Below are positions 1 to 12,165 of a DNA stretch of 64,000 nucleotides, one piece after another. Location of the stretch: NCBI GenBank assembly GCA_025716815.1, contig JAIXMN010000006.1, forward strand, positions 62,001 through 126,000, given 5' to 3'. The stretch is from Dichotomocladium elegans (taxonomy: Eukaryota > Mucoromycota > Mucoromycetes > Mucorales > Lichtheimiaceae). Each line of letters begins with the position of its first letter. Position 1 is the first letter of the stretch. A program made the translations under genes and the position numbers. The notes beneath the pieces are model-generated. The model saw only the letters and a program-made list of their open reading frames with translations, was not told the DNA's origin and ran no database searches.

Positions 1-3000
1 CATCGTCAAAGCGACTTATTGAGGGCACCCTTGTCATGCTCTCGAAGGATGACTTTCAGACAGATATTAAGATCGCAACGGTGGTGGAAAGAGGCGAAAT
101 ACCTATGCGAGGAAGTAATCGATTCGAATACATGATTGACATCAAACTGGAGAGAGATAATGAAAGACTTCCACTTGGATATGGTGATCCGCTCATCCGA
201 GATCAAGAAAAATACACGATGGTATGACCATATAACCAGTGAACCATCATAACAATGTTAACCATGAGTGCTCGGCAGATTGAAGCTGTTGATGGCTATT
301 TCGAAGGTAATCGCGGCATCTAGAATCAACGCTATCAATCTCCATATTGATCTGTTCACTGCAGCATATCGGCATATTCTATCTGTGATCCAGAGAACCC
401 AGCCATCTGACCTTCCATTCTCCCCGCAACTTGTGGATGTATCACCAGATGTCCGCCTCCCTCACTATGCCGCTATGAAACGAAATTACGACATCGCAGA
501 ATATCGCGATGGTCGATGCCAAGGCCAATCTAAACCTATCGATATCACCAGCCCATGGCCGGTGTATAATATTGGTATGGATAAGACACAGATGGACGCT
601 TTGAAAACAATACTTTCCAACAATGTTTCTATTGTTCAGGGTATGAAGTGATGAAATGTCTTTGTGTTAGTGAATTTCTTAACATAGAGAAATTAGGTCC
701 CCCTGGCACCGGTAAGACATTCGTTGGTACCTATGCCATGAATGTCCTATTGAATAACTTCCCTGGCAGCATTGGGCCAATTGTGTGTATATGCCAAACA
801 AACCATGGTAAACAGATATGCAATATGGAAAGAAGATGAGTGCGCTTACAAAGAATATCTTCGAAGCTCTGGACCAATTCCTAGAGCATATTTTGAAATT
901 CAATGATCAAATTGTGCGTGTCGGAGGTCGCTCGAAATCCGAAGAGCTAAAGGAGTACCTTCTTTATGAGTTACGCAAGCAAGGTGAAGGTGCTAAGGGT
1001 GTCAGCCGACTTTACCGGAAGCGTGATGAACTTGAGAAGAAGATTCGAGACACTATAATTCAACTTTACGAAGAGCCATGTGTGACGCTGGAATACATCA
1101 GGTCGGTCAAGGGCTTGAGTCCAAGACAGTTGGACAGCATCAAACGGTTAGGTGAGCGGGAGGCAAAACAGGTCGAAAAGGCCAATATAGCTAGCGAAGA
1201 ATACGCTTGGTTCTCTTCGCCCGCTCCTGCTTCCGTTCCAGCAACTAGCCTCCCACCACGAAAACAACAGCAGAAAAAGAAGCGCGGCGATAATCGAGCA
1301 GGGTCTAAGGACGAATGGTCTTCTGGCAATCCGAATTTAGAAGAGGATACCGAAGATAAGCTCAATCCGGTCGAAGTCTGGTTGAAGGATGCAATTGAAT
1401 ACATCAATAGCAATGGCTCTCTTTATACGGCTGCGGACGAGCTAAGAGATAAACTGCTCGAACAGGAACAAGGTCTTTTCTTTGAGGAAGATGAACAAGA
1501 TGACCTGATTGATGAGGACGAGTTGCAGGAGATCACTCTCAACTTTGAAGAGCCCCCGGATCTTCGCGGCAATAGGCAAAAATCGTTTATCAATATCGGT
1601 TATGCCTATAAAAAGAAACAGAGCCAGGGTAATCGGCAACTCTCGTTTTACGAACAGATGATGGCGGATGGCCGCAAAGATATCGGAAACGAGCGCAAGG
1701 TTATCAACTATAACAAGATCAATCCCGCGCGGAAACCTGTAGCCCTTGAAATTGATGACGAGTTTAACTTTTTTGACGATCTCATTGATCAACCAAGTCC
1801 TGAGCCTACACACTATGTCATGGAGCGATGGATGCGGGAGGAAGAAGATGCTACTTTGTGGCCGTTACCAGTACGATTGGAGGCACACAAACGTTGGGCG
1901 GAGCAGAGGAACCGGGATTTATCTGCAGTCTTGAGGGGGCTGGTGGCCCAATACGACGCGGTCTCGCAGGATATTCGAAAGGTGTTCGTGCAAAAAGATG
2001 CAAAGATCTGCCGTGAGAATCGAGTAGTTGGTCTGACGAGTACAGCTGCGGTCAGTTTGTTCTACGAAGCATGTAGTCCTATTTATTGCAAATGCTAAGA
2101 GTGTTGTAGGCCAAATACCATGATTTGCTAGTAGAGATTCGTCCACGTATTATGGTGGTTGAAGAAGCTGCAGAGATGCTGGAGGCCCATATTGTCTCTG
2201 CCTTGACGCAGTCCCTTCAACATCTTGTGCTCATCGGGTAAGAGCGAATTGAAGCTATAGGTCAAGAGTCATGCACCTAATAGAACTATTTCTAGTGATC
2301 ACCAGCAGCTACGCCCCTCCACCGCTGTCCATGCACTAGCAGAAGCGCATTACATGAATGTCTCGCTCTTTGAACGACTCGTGATGAATAACGTGCCGTT
2401 CACGCGACTTTCTCACCAACGACGCATGCGTCCCGACATTCGTATGTTGATCGATCCCATTTACAGCGATCCGCCTTTGCAGGATCATCCCGATGTTTAC
2501 AAGTACCCTCCGGTCTTGGGCGTTGCTCAGCCAGTATTCTTTCTAAGCCACAACGAAGCAGAGAGCAACGTGGCAGACACAGCCTCCAAGTGCAACGAGC
2601 ATGAGGCAAAAATGGCGGCAAAACTATCATTATACCTTCTCCTGCAAGGGTACCAACCCAGTGATATCACCATCATCACCATGTACGCCGGTCAACGAGG
2701 AATGATCAAGCGTGCTTTACGTGACGAACGGCGCGCCGATTACGATCCAGCAGAGATTCGGGTGAGTAGTGTGGATGGATATCAAGGTGAAGAAAACAAA
2801 ATCATCATTCTCTCGCTTGTCCGTTCGAATGCAGCTGGTCAGATTGGTTTCCTGAAGGTTGCCAATCGAGTGTGTGTCAGCTTGTCGCGCGCTAAGCATG
2901 TAAGTTGAATATCTATCCGTGATTGCTGGGCTTTGCCCGAGATTGTTTACCCGTGCTGAAAACAAAAAAAAATCCAGGGGATGTACATTCTGGGCAATGC

Positions 3001-3512
3001 AGGATTGTTGTGCGAGAAGAGTGATCTGTGGAACGAGATCGTTTCCAACCTGGAAGACCATACCCACGACCGAATTGGTCCCCGACTTGCGCTGCAGTGC
3101 CAGCGGCACAACGTGGTCACTGAGGTGCAATGGCCCGTAGACTTCGCAACGATCCCAGAAGGTGGATGCACCCGCACTTGCGGAGAACAGTTGAGCTGTG
3201 GACACTATGTAAGATATCCTCAACTCGTAACCCCGCTAGTTCGGTTAAACTAATAATATCTACACAAAGTGCGAACTTCCGTGCCATCCTTATTCCCATG
3301 ACGAGGTAAAGTGTCGACAACCATGTTCGCGTCGCGTAGAGAGCTGTGGCCATCTCTGTAGCCGACGATGCTGGGAAAGCTGTGCACCTTGCACCGTGCT
3401 TGTAAAGCACAAGCTCCCATGCGGCCATTTTGTTCAGGAAGACTGTACCCGCGTCAGGCGAGCTATAGCCAATCCTGCCATCATCCAATGTATGATATGC
3501 CTCAGAAAGTAA
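1..3512 (+). CDS. ZNFX1/Hrr1-type SF1 RNA helicase with NF-X1 zinc fingers (5' end outside window)
   Basis: This is the C-terminal part (about 1,000 residues) of a UPF1-like superfamily 1 helicase of the ZNFX1 family. Fission yeast Hrr1 and Neurospora SAD-3, its fungal relatives, work with RNA-dependent RNA polymerase in RNAi and heterochromatin. My exons are 3-221, 279-306, 365-640, 697-807, 867-2050, 2110-2237, 2296-2899, 2978-3208 and 3270-3512. Visible motifs are Walker A GPPGTGKT (across the junction at 697), a DEAA-like box read as VVEEAAE near 2157, GDHQQLRP after 2296, the QRRMRPD block, a VDGYQGEE motif near 2775 and LSRAKHGMY across the intron at 2900. Downstream are Cys/His repeats (GCTRTCGEQLSCGHYC, then several C-x-x-C/H blocks) of NF-X1 type. 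A long acidic, coiled insertion at about 900-1950 separates motif I from motif II, as in ZNFX1. The reading frame is open from base 3, so the start is upstream. Family assignment is strong; the RNAi role is inferred from family knowledge. Confidence 0.93.
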
Positions 3513-3660
3513 ATCCATGCCCAATAAAGAACAAACAAGGATTTCAACATCCGCTTTTTTTTTCGCACGCCTGGACCGCAAAAGGACGGGTGCACATATA
3601 CGAAAGCACTCGGCACACGCGCTATTTTTTCTTTTCTGTTTCTTCCTTTATTCTTTACAC

Positions 3661-5520
3661 ATGGCTGATCAATTTTTGGAATACGTCGAGAGTAATCAGG
3701 AATCCTTCATTGAACGTCTGCGCAAGGCAGTCGCTATCCCTAGGTAAATCAGTGCTGTGAAGGCTGCTATCGGATTCTCCTTTTCGCTGTTGCCTACGAT
3801 GGGTGTGATAGAAAGAGGGATAGCCAAAGTTGAAGGCCCGTACTGATTCCTTGTAATTGATTATGCATGACAGTGTGAGCAGCGATCCCGCGCGTCGTCA
3901 GGATGTTTTTCGCATGGCCGACTTTCTGGTCGATGAGCTCGAAGCTCTGGGTGCAGTGAACATTGTGAGACGCGATCCCGGCCTGCAAAACTTCCATGGC
4001 CAGGAGATCCCTCTTCCTCCTATTGTCCTCGCCACGGTCGGCAGTGATCCTGCGAAGAAAACCGTGCTCGTGTATGGGCATTATGACGTCCAACCTGTAA
4101 GCATCACTGATTGGGGGGGGAGCATGGCTGACTGCTCAGCTGACCGATCGGATACATTAGGCTCTTAAAGAGGATGGATGGAATACCGAACCTTTTGAGT
4201 TGGTAGAAGATGAGCAGCACCGCTTGATTGGTCGCGGCAGCTCGGACGACAAGGGCCCTGTGCTGGGCTGGATCAATGTGATTGAGGCGCACAAGAAGCA
4301 GGGCATTGAACTCCCAGTGAACATCAAATTTTGCTTGGAAGGCATGGAGGAATCTGGCTCCGAGGGCCTGGAGAAGGTGATCTGCGAAGAGGCAAACGGC
4401 TACTTCTCGGACGTCGACTGTGTGTGCATCTCAGACAACTACTGGTTGGGCACCACGAAGCCTTGTTTGACCTATGGACTTCGCGGTGTATCGTACTTTC
4501 ATTTGACGATCAAGGGCCCCGCCCGTGACCTCCACTCGGGTGTGTTTGGCGGAACAGTTCATGAACCCATGACGGATTTGTTTGCAGTCATGAGCAAGTT
4601 GGTTTCACCCGATGGCAAGATTCTAGTGCCTGGAATCTATGACAAGGTTCGAGAGTTGTCAGGTAAAAAAATATAGTGGGAGCTATCACAACATCCGAGG
4701 AAGGGTGGGAGAGGAGTGATTGTGCTCATTCTCTTTTTTTTTTTTTACGTTGACCCAGAGGCCGAACAACGCACATATGACAATTTGGACTTCGATATGA
4801 GCGAGTTACATGACGCCGTTGGCAGCAAGACCAACATCCAGGACAATGTGCGCGAATTGTTGCAGCACCGCTGGCGGTGGCCTTCGCTCTCGCTCCATGG
4901 TGTCGAGGGTGCATTCTACAATCCAGGCGATAAGACCGTGGTACCTGCGAGAGTGGTTGGCAAGTTCTCTATCCGCACTGTGCCCGATATGCAACCTGCT
5001 GAGGTGACTGAATTGGTGCGCAAGTATGTGACCGAAGAATTCAACAAACTTGGCAGCAAGAATGAGATGGATATCCGCTGCTCGCACGATGGCAACTACT
5101 GGCTTGCCAGCCCCGAGAACTGGAGCTATGGTAACGTAGACTATGAAGTGCGGAAGAGCGAAGGACATTCCTACTCAGTTTCCTATTACGTGAAATGTAT
5201 TTAGTGGCTGCAACAAAGGCAGTTGAGCGTGTGTACAATGTCAAGCCTGACCTGACACGCGAAGGCGGCTCGATTCCAGTGACTTTGTGTTTCCAGGACG
5301 CTCTCAACAAAACCGTTCTTTTGCTTCCCATGGGCCGTGGCGACGATGTAAGTTTTCTACTCACGTGAATTGGTTCAAGAAAGCAGTAGCATGGGTGTGT
5401 AACACATATTCTTAGGGAGCACATTCAATCAATGAGAAGCTTGATCGATCCAACTATATCCAGGGCACCAAATTGCTTGGCATCTACCTCTATGAAGTTT
5501 CTGAGGCTAAAGCCGAATAG
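3661..5520 (+). CDS. DUG1: Cytosolic non-specific dipeptidase, M20 family (CNDP2/Dug1)
   Basis: Zinc or manganese dependent M20A dipeptidase of the cytosol. In yeast Dug1 cleaves Cys-Gly and takes part in glutathione breakdown. Six exons (3661-3743, 3874-4096, 4161-4662, 4759-5130, 5205-5347, 5416-5520) give 475 residues, the usual family length. Metal and catalytic residues are in place: GHYDVQP (H97, D99), GSSDDKG (D131/132), the catalytic pair MEESGSEG (E165/E166), an Asp in [19 protein letters not shown] in the lid/dimer domain, and a final GAH (H444). The start ATG follows a pyrimidine-rich leader and gives the typical short N-terminus before the first helix. It lies 148 bp after the helicase stop codon. 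Nothing odd is seen except the intron at 4663, which ends in a long T tract. Confidence 0.97.
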
Positions 5521-5639
5521 GTTGATACCTCTAAATCGAAATAAATTGTGGCAGTACATTGTATTGGACGATTTTTTTTTTAAAAAAAATACCACTGTCG
5601 ATATATGATGCCAAAACTGGATGGCAAATCTAGCATTCA

Positions 5640-6355
5640 TCGATTTATGAAAAATAATGCAATTTATCATTAAAGAAGGCACGGTTTCAGCCTGTAGGCA
5701 GGAATAATGATGCAAAGATCCAAGAGCGCCTTAACTGGGTGCACCGATGAGACATGACTGACATTGACTTTAGGAAAAGCTGCGTTTTCCTTGATGAGTC
5801 TGGATTCCATATTAACATGAAGCGCAGCATGGCCTAGTCCATGAAAGGGATATCTGCCGTAGTTACAATGCCGAAAACAAGAGCGAAAACAACTACCATC
5901 TTGGGAGCAATTTCAGTATCAGGCATCATTAATTTTAGCTTGAGGCTCCCACAACCACCAGCCGAGAAAAGAAAAAAGAGCGGGGCTGCCCATAAGCTGC
6001 AATTAAAGGAACTGTAACTGGATTCTACATGAACTTCCTTAAGGCTACAATGGACGAGCATGAACACATGAAGGGCCCATTATTTGGTAATGGATAATGC
6101 ACCTATTCATACGGCTGAGGATGACTCTAAATACATCGAGTCTCGAGTATATCAATGTGCCTATCTTCCATCCTACTCGTCTGAAGTCAATAGTATTGAA
6201 CAGTTTTGTTCGGTTGTGTAGAGCAATAGGTTCATGGAAAGCGAGACATTGATGACCTGAATCAGTGAAACATCAAATAGCTTAAACTTGAGAGATTTTG
6301 AAGGATTCGTCTCTCATTGTTGCAGGTGTCTAGTTAACTGTTGTAATCGGGAAAA
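5640..6355 (+). mobile_element. Decayed Tc1/mariner-like transposase fragment (copy A)
   Basis: The sequence encodes, with many stops and frameshifts, the catalytic half of a DDE_3-type Tc1/mariner transposase. Recognisable pieces are AKIQERL, LDESGFHIN (first Asp), VMDNAPIH (second Asp) and SxEVNSIEQF near the third acidic residue. It is truncated at the 5' side, starting at the segment that reads LHRFMKN in better copies. Unlike copies B, D and E it keeps the segment between the second Asp and the Glu. No right terminal repeat could be found. The 300 bases that follow (6356-6660) show nothing recognisable. Confidence 0.8.
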
Positions 6356-6660
6356 ACTATGATCCAACCTGTGATAATTTCTACAGAGACAATCACGTCA
6401 AGTATATGGATATGAATATGTTAAAAAGGGAGAATAGGAGAAGATGTCGGATCCCAGATTTCTCTGGATATGTTGAAAGGATTGTTTGAGATACAAAGAA
6501 CATTTACTCCAATATGCAATCATGCAGTATTAGATCGGATCTTGGATATAACAAAGAATAGGCTCTAAACTGCAGTATGAAGAGTGGATGGATATTTTCT
6601 GATTGGTATAGAACAATATCAGCGAAACAGATCATAAAAGCTTGTCATGCCTCTGGTGAG

Positions 6661-7890
6661 TACTTTATTTTCAAAAATAAATTTCGCAAGGGAGAAGGTC
6701 GAGACATACCCGTTAGTCAACAGAAAATACCAGCCCCTTCTTACTCTTTGACTTGCCCCGAAGGTAGCTAGGTGTGCCATTGCGGTAACAATGGCGGAAG
6801 AGGAAAGAAGGGAAGGTCCGGAGATGTTGAGCGTCAACGGCGGTTGCGACGGCTGAAGCAAAGGAGGATGCAGACGAAGCAAAAGCACCTCGACGAAGCC
6901 ATGGTGGGAGTCCTGCTCAGGTGCAGTCAGACCACAGTCCCACACGAAGCCCATATCCTCACCTCTCGAGGCACTTGAGTTAGGATGATATCGTTATCTA
7001 CAGAGCATCCGCAATATTAGAAGATTGAAGAGTGGAACAAGGGTGACCTATTGCCTTTTACTCTGCTCTTGACAGCTGACCGAAACTGTTCAATAGGATT
7101 TAGTTCAGATGAGTGTGGTGGAAGATATTCACATCGATGGCCTCAGCCTTATGGATAGGTACATTATCCATTACCAAATAATGGCCCTTCATATGTTCAC
7201 ACCTATCCATGTCGTCCATTATAGTCTTAGGAAGTTGTGATCATGTCCGGTTACTGTTCCTTTGCTCGCTATTTCAGATCGACTTGCCCTCTTTCTTTTC
7301 TTGCTTGGGGGCTGTGGGAGTCTCAAGCTATATTTCATGATCCCTGATGCTGAGATATTTCACAAGATTATGGTTGTCTTTGCTCTTGACTCCCTGTATT
7401 GTGACCATTGCAGGAGTCCCTTCCTTGAAGCATGCCATGCTGGGCTTCATAGTAATATGGAATCCAGACTCGTCATGGAAAACGCAGTTTTTTTTTCCAA
7501 AGTCGATGTCGGTCCTGTCCCATCTGCGTACGCAATCAAGGCGTTCTTGGATCTTCGCAGCACTATTCCTGTCTAAAGCTCTTGTGTTCTTCATTGAGAA
7601 TACGCAAACGACCCCTGCGCGTTAGCTTTCTCAAAGATGCCGTCAGGGTCCGTCTCGCACTGTATTGCCCATTACTGGGTTGAACGAACATGGATTACTA
7701 GCTGTTTGCAGCAGCTGATGGACTCAAGACCTTCTCAAACATCCGTTTGAAAATCTGACCTTGTCTTGGTCAGTGTAGACTGTGTGTAACTGCGCTGGAT
7801 CCCTCCGCTTCTTTCGTCCAAGTATATGTGTCCTTTCGCTTGGGTATATGTGTGGTATATAGATCAGAGTTATCTCTGCAGATACCCCCG
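6661..7890 (-). mobile_element. Deletion-derivative Tc1-like element (copy B)
   Basis: On the minus strand this copy runs from a truncated 5' part (near 7890) to a preserved 3' terminal repeat at 6661 (GTACTTTATTTTCAAAAATA). It shares three breakpoints with copies D and E: loss of the segment between the EHK and RNSAAK positions, loss of about 30 nt after VMDNAPIHKAE, and fusion to a 3' module of about 0.5 kb unrelated to transposase. Stops and small indels make it non-coding. Its outer left terminal repeat is missing. Confidence 0.78.
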
Positions 7891-7954
7891 GAATGAAGAA
7901 CTCTAGGCCAGTAGTTCACCGTTGATCCTGGCAGAGGGAACCTGCTATACTGCG

Positions 7955-8720
7955 TTTCATGAGAGCTCTTCCGCTCTATAAAGCAGCTTCAGGATCATAC
8001 ACAAAAGACCAAGTGGTACAGTACTGCAGGTTGAGAGAACAAAAAGTCAAGGTAGAGCGGCCTGAGGTGGCGTTGGCCGAACAGCATCTATCGCGGTTCC
8101 ATGTCCGTATGTACGCTTTCCATACTCGATCTCATTGCCACGAACCAGGTCAACGCTTCTCAAGACTTTCTGCACAGCAACCACGACGAACCTTCCCCCC
8201 CCCAAAATTTTTTAATTTCGAAAAACAAAACAAAAAAAAAAAAACGGCGCCTGTCCGCATTTTATATATAGCAGCAAGCGGATGAAAAGCTCCTCGACTC
8301 TATGAACGTAAAGTTTGGCAGCAAGGACGTGTTCGCGCCGGGTGTTGATCTGCGCCAAGTACCAGATACCACGACCCTATCCGTGGTGTACAAAAAATAA
8401 GCATGTGGTGCCCTACAGTACGTGCGGTAATGATTCTCTCGGTACCTTTAAAATGGTGCCTGATCCACGCCCATATGCATGACCCAACAATCCAGTCACT
8501 CTCCGCCATGGCCTACTACGGTGTGAAGGACTATCAAAGTGTGTATATTTTCCAAAATTGTCGATGTTTCAAGAGATGTTCAAATCAAAACTGTACAACA
8601 GGCATGGCAAGGGGGCGCTCGTCAACCAAGGTTATAGAATCGGGATCTGGCGGTGGCTCTCAACGTGCATCATATCCTTTGTGATCTTCGGGAAGAGGAC
8701 ATCGTTCCAGAGAGGACGTA
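7955..8720 (+). pseudogene. Possible decayed gene of unknown family
   Basis: Several short stretches look like exons of one protein but cannot be joined into an open frame: a piece reading SYTKDQVVQYCRLREQKVK (about 7990-8050), PEVALAEQHLSRFHV (about 8062-8106), ILDLIATNQVNASQDFL, then after a C/A-homopolymer stretch DEKLLDSMNVKFGSKDVFAP and LRQVPDTTTLSVVY (8281-8395), and finally HVVPYSTCGNDSLGTFKMVP. I do not recognise the family. Homopolymer runs at 8187-8245 and the upstream edge of transposon copy B suggest breakage. It could also be a poorly modelled live gene or chance. Confidence 0.25.
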
Positions 8721-8961
8721 CGGCACAAGTAGGATCTCTCAACCAGATCCCGGGACCTCCTCAGCATCGCCAATGCGCTAGTTTAACTGTGGAAAAATAA
8801 AATATAGTAAAATGTAACAAAATTGGCAGGGATGCTATATACAGCGGTTTGCAAAGAAGATACAATCTATGAGAACAAGTGGGATGATGCTGGTGGTGGC
8901 AATGGTATGGCGTGGTATCTTTTTGAAGGCCCCGGTGGCGGCGGGCAAAGGAAGAGAACAA

Positions 8962-10226
8962 TTACAGGGAAACGGGGTTCATAAAGTTGGCGATGTGGTC
9001 AGGCACCTTGTCCGCAGGATAGCGCCATTCCGGATGGTTGTACAGTTGCAAAGTATCAGCACGTTCCCATTTTGGATAATCTAATCAATTCATTGAGTCT
9101 CATTCATTGGCTTTACGTTCACCAGACAGACTTACCAATGGCTGAGGGATGGTGGAGCATATTCTGGACTTCACGCTCGAGGAGATTGGCCGCACAAGCA
9201 ACGTCTCGATGGATCTGCAGATTGTAGAAGCGCGATGGATTGAAAGTACACTCGAACTTGTTCTTGTAGGCCAGGTAGGTCAAAACGGCTTGATCCTGGC
9301 GATGGTTGAGGCGCGAGGAGCCTGGAGGCGCGATGCAGTTCTTGTCAAGACCGCACTGATACCAAGCGTCAACGATGGCGCGAGCAGTGCTGTTCGCGAG
9401 GTCGAATCCCACTGCGGCTCCATTGCAATTGCGGTAGTGGGCGTAGATGGCTGGATCTTCGTTGAAATAGGCAAACATTCCTGGGTGAGTCCATCGGCTC
9501 ATACGTGTTGAGCTGCGCGGCGACCAGAACCCCCCATGCTTGCGCACCATATCAGGAGCATGGATTAAGAAGTCTGCAGTAACGAGATCGCCAGCATCCA
9601 ACCACAGGAGCACCTGGTCAGGGTATTTCTCAGCGGCCTCATGAACAATGCCCGTCTTCCACGCATATTCGCCCGCATTGATGGCCACATCCCAGAAGCG
9701 CGGGTATTTGAAATAGTCAAACGTGATGAGCTCATCCATATAACCGTGAGAGAGCAGTTGATCGAGGACAGGCAGCTGGGTTCGGTTCATGCCAATATTG
9801 TAGACAACGATGCGAGGAAATTCACGCACTTCAGGACGAAGGTCGTTGAGCGAGTAGAGAAAACTCTCAAGGGCGCACAAGTGATTTGCGCTTGAGGCGG
9901 TGACGATCGTGTAGGGGTACGTTTTCGGTGTGCTGTACTGCGGTGCAAGAATCACGTTGGCCTCGGCCGCTGCTGGAGCTGATGCTGGCATATCTGAGCA
10001 GGCATCCTCACAAAAGACTAATGGATAATTCTACTCTTAGTGAGATGCCTCAGCACAGTGCTACGGGAACCTTACTGTTGCTGCGACTAAAGGTGGTGTT
10101 GACACCAAAGTAGCTTATAAAGAAGAAACCCAGGAGAAAGACTGGGATCAATTGTGTGACCATGCGCTTGCTCTTCTTCTGGGGAGGAGAGTTGGCGGGT
10201 AGGATGGGAAGCGTGTCGGAACCCAT
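8962..10226 (-). CDS. Type II membrane nucleotide-diphospho-sugar transferase-like protein
   Basis: Three exons (10076-10226, 9136-9993, 8962-9080) give 375 residues. The first exon codes a short basic cytosolic tail (QKKSKRM) followed by a single membrane helix (LIPVFLLGFFFISYFGV), typical of a Golgi type II anchor. The lumenal part starts a GT-A-like fold with YTIVTASSANHLCALESFL, VVYNIGM, a KYPRFWD motif and an acidic motif LLWLDAGDLV that could bind a nucleotide sugar through metal. It resembles the DUF1647-like set of putative glycosyltransferases; donor and acceptor are unknown. The last exon reads DYPKWERADTLQLYNHPEW and ends soon after. A TATA box lies about 65 bp upstream of the start. 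Divergent from the lectin gene. Confidence 0.72.
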
Positions 10227-10568
10227 CTTTGGAAGAGTATGGATGTAAGAAGTAAAAAGAGTGTGGCCGTGTCAAAAAAAAAAAGAGGCGTCTATTTATA
10301 CTGTTTTGCCCTTGTGGTGTTTGTTGTTTTGGTTGCATACCTGTTTTTGGATGTTTCTATAAAAAGAAGGTTTGATTTTTGAGCGGATTTCAAGCGCCCG
10401 TGTAACCAATTGGCTTCCGGACTCGGACGGCTGCAAAAGTTCACCCGCGCGCAAGCCCATACTTTAAACCACCTCCTCCCCTCGCCCTCCACCCGACAAA
10501 GAAAAGGCCTAACACACTGACACATCCCGCTTCCCACAAGCCGCCAACCCTAACAGTTCACGTATTCA
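10227..10568. promoter_or_regulatory. Divergent promoter between glycosyltransferase-like and lectin genes
   Basis: This 342-bp region separates two divergently transcribed genes. Read on the minus strand, positions 10291-10300 give TATAAATAGA, about 65 bp upstream of the glycosyltransferase start codon. No equally clear TATA box is seen for the lectin gene, whose leader is C/A rich. Confidence 0.5.
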
Positions 10569-12044
10569 ATGTTCACAGACGATTTCCCAGAGGGATTCTT
10601 CTTCATTCGATGCAGGGACACCGAAATGACACTCGATGTCAACCGAGGTGGCATGGTCGTGAGTTCAACGCAACTGGTTTCGCCACCGCTAGGACGTTAT
10701 CTTACTAAACTGCTCCATATCCCGAATTCACAAGAACGATGTGAATATCATTATCTGGCAACAGGTACTGCACAATCTCGCTTAATTACACTCTCGTCCC
10801 AGCTGACGCGCGGCATTAGAAAAAAGTGGATAGCATCAACCAGGTCAGCAAGAAACATACGTATACGATGAGGACTAGACTTGAAGTAACATCGTACTAC
10901 AGCTTTGGATGCATGAAGATGGCTTCTTGATTAATAGAAAGTCCGGTCTCGGTAAACATCCACACAGCCCATCATCCTCTACACAAATACATACGTTCTC
11001 CCTCTCTATGCGGCCGCCATCTCTGGTCACATGCGCCATTGCTCTGTACTAAAATCACTCTCTTCACCCCCTCCCCGCCCCTGTTTTTTATGTTATAGTG
11101 CTCGACATCCGTGGAGGTAAAAGTTTGGACACCATCGCACTCCGCCCAAACTCTTATAATGATAACGAAAACAACAGGCGATATTAAGCGCGATAAACCC
11201 ATCATTCAGTATGCGAGAAAGCCGGGATTGGCTTATAACCAACGGTGGATGTATCAAGACGGCTACATTTGCTCCAAGTCAATGCCTAATCTCGTAGTTG
11301 ACATCAGGGTAAGGCGTCCTCCGCAGGCGCGTGATAACCGCAGCGGAATATATCAAGGTTGACCTATAAATACACGTAATTCAGGGCGGTGAGTTTGCAG
11401 AAGCAGCACAGATATTTCTCAACGTCAAGGACCCTGCCAGTAGAACGCAGCAATGGTTAATTGAGCCTTTTGAAGACCCAAGGTCCAAGCAGGACCTTGC
11501 GTTGCTTCGACCTCCCCCGTGTATGTGTCTGAAAGGAAGGAGGCCGCCGCACGAATTGGCTCATGACTATTTGTTATTTTTAGTGCAGAAGCACCTGACT
11601 GAATTTCCCCAGCCCGAGGATCTATGTACCTACCATCGCCTTATCTATCACAATCATAAGCCCAACCCGTCACCTAAAGAGGTAGCTGGCGCCGCAGCTT
11701 TCGAGGTGAGAATATATATCTATTGCAGAGCGAATGCCCAGAGGTATATTCATATGGGTGCTCCTTCTGAAGGCGATGCGCATCTATATTGCCGATCGGA
11801 AAAGGAACAACATGCCGTATGACGACCCGCAGGCACGCGCGATACTAGAGGGTCTTGTTGGACAACAGGTATCTCTGCTTCAGATGGGGAAGGGGCGATG
11901 ACGGTTTGCCTTGTCCTGACAACCTTTGGGTTCCCTTAGATGGAGGCCCTCAAAGGCCTAGCTCAAGGAAATCACGACGAAATATTGCATACTGCAGAAC
12001 AAGCTGCGTATGGGTATTTTGCTAGAGAGTATGAGACTCACTAG
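10569..12044 (+). CDS. Beta-trefoil (ricin B-like) lectin fused to CipC/DUF3759-like domain
   Basis: Nine exons give 258 residues: 10569-10658, 10735-10764, 10903-10951, 11099-11116, 11178-11308, 11385-11520, 11584-11705, 11773-11868, 11940-12044. The N-terminal 150 residues contain repeated W-x-Y/HEDGFLIN and LVLDIRGG units (LWMHEDGFLIN, GLVLDIRGG, RWMYQDGYI, VVDIRGGEF), the pattern of a ricin-B/beta-trefoil fold. The C-terminal 110 residues contain HKPNPSPKEVAGAAAFEAM and a PQARAILEGLVGQQ segment resembling DUF3759 (CipC). No signal peptide is visible, so it is probably cytosolic. Function is unknown; fungal CipC proteins respond to stress or antibiotics. Exons of 30 and 18 nt are unusually small but keep both frame and repeat motif. 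An alternative acceptor near 11728 would insert five residues. Confidence 0.75.
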
Positions 12045-12165
12045 CATTTGCCCGTCTACAGAGGTCATCCGCTTCGCATTGGCCCTTCTGCTGAGTGAGG
12101 CTTGGCTCATAACAATGACGCTATGCACGGCTCTTTTGAATCACATAATCGCCTAGCGTTTCACA

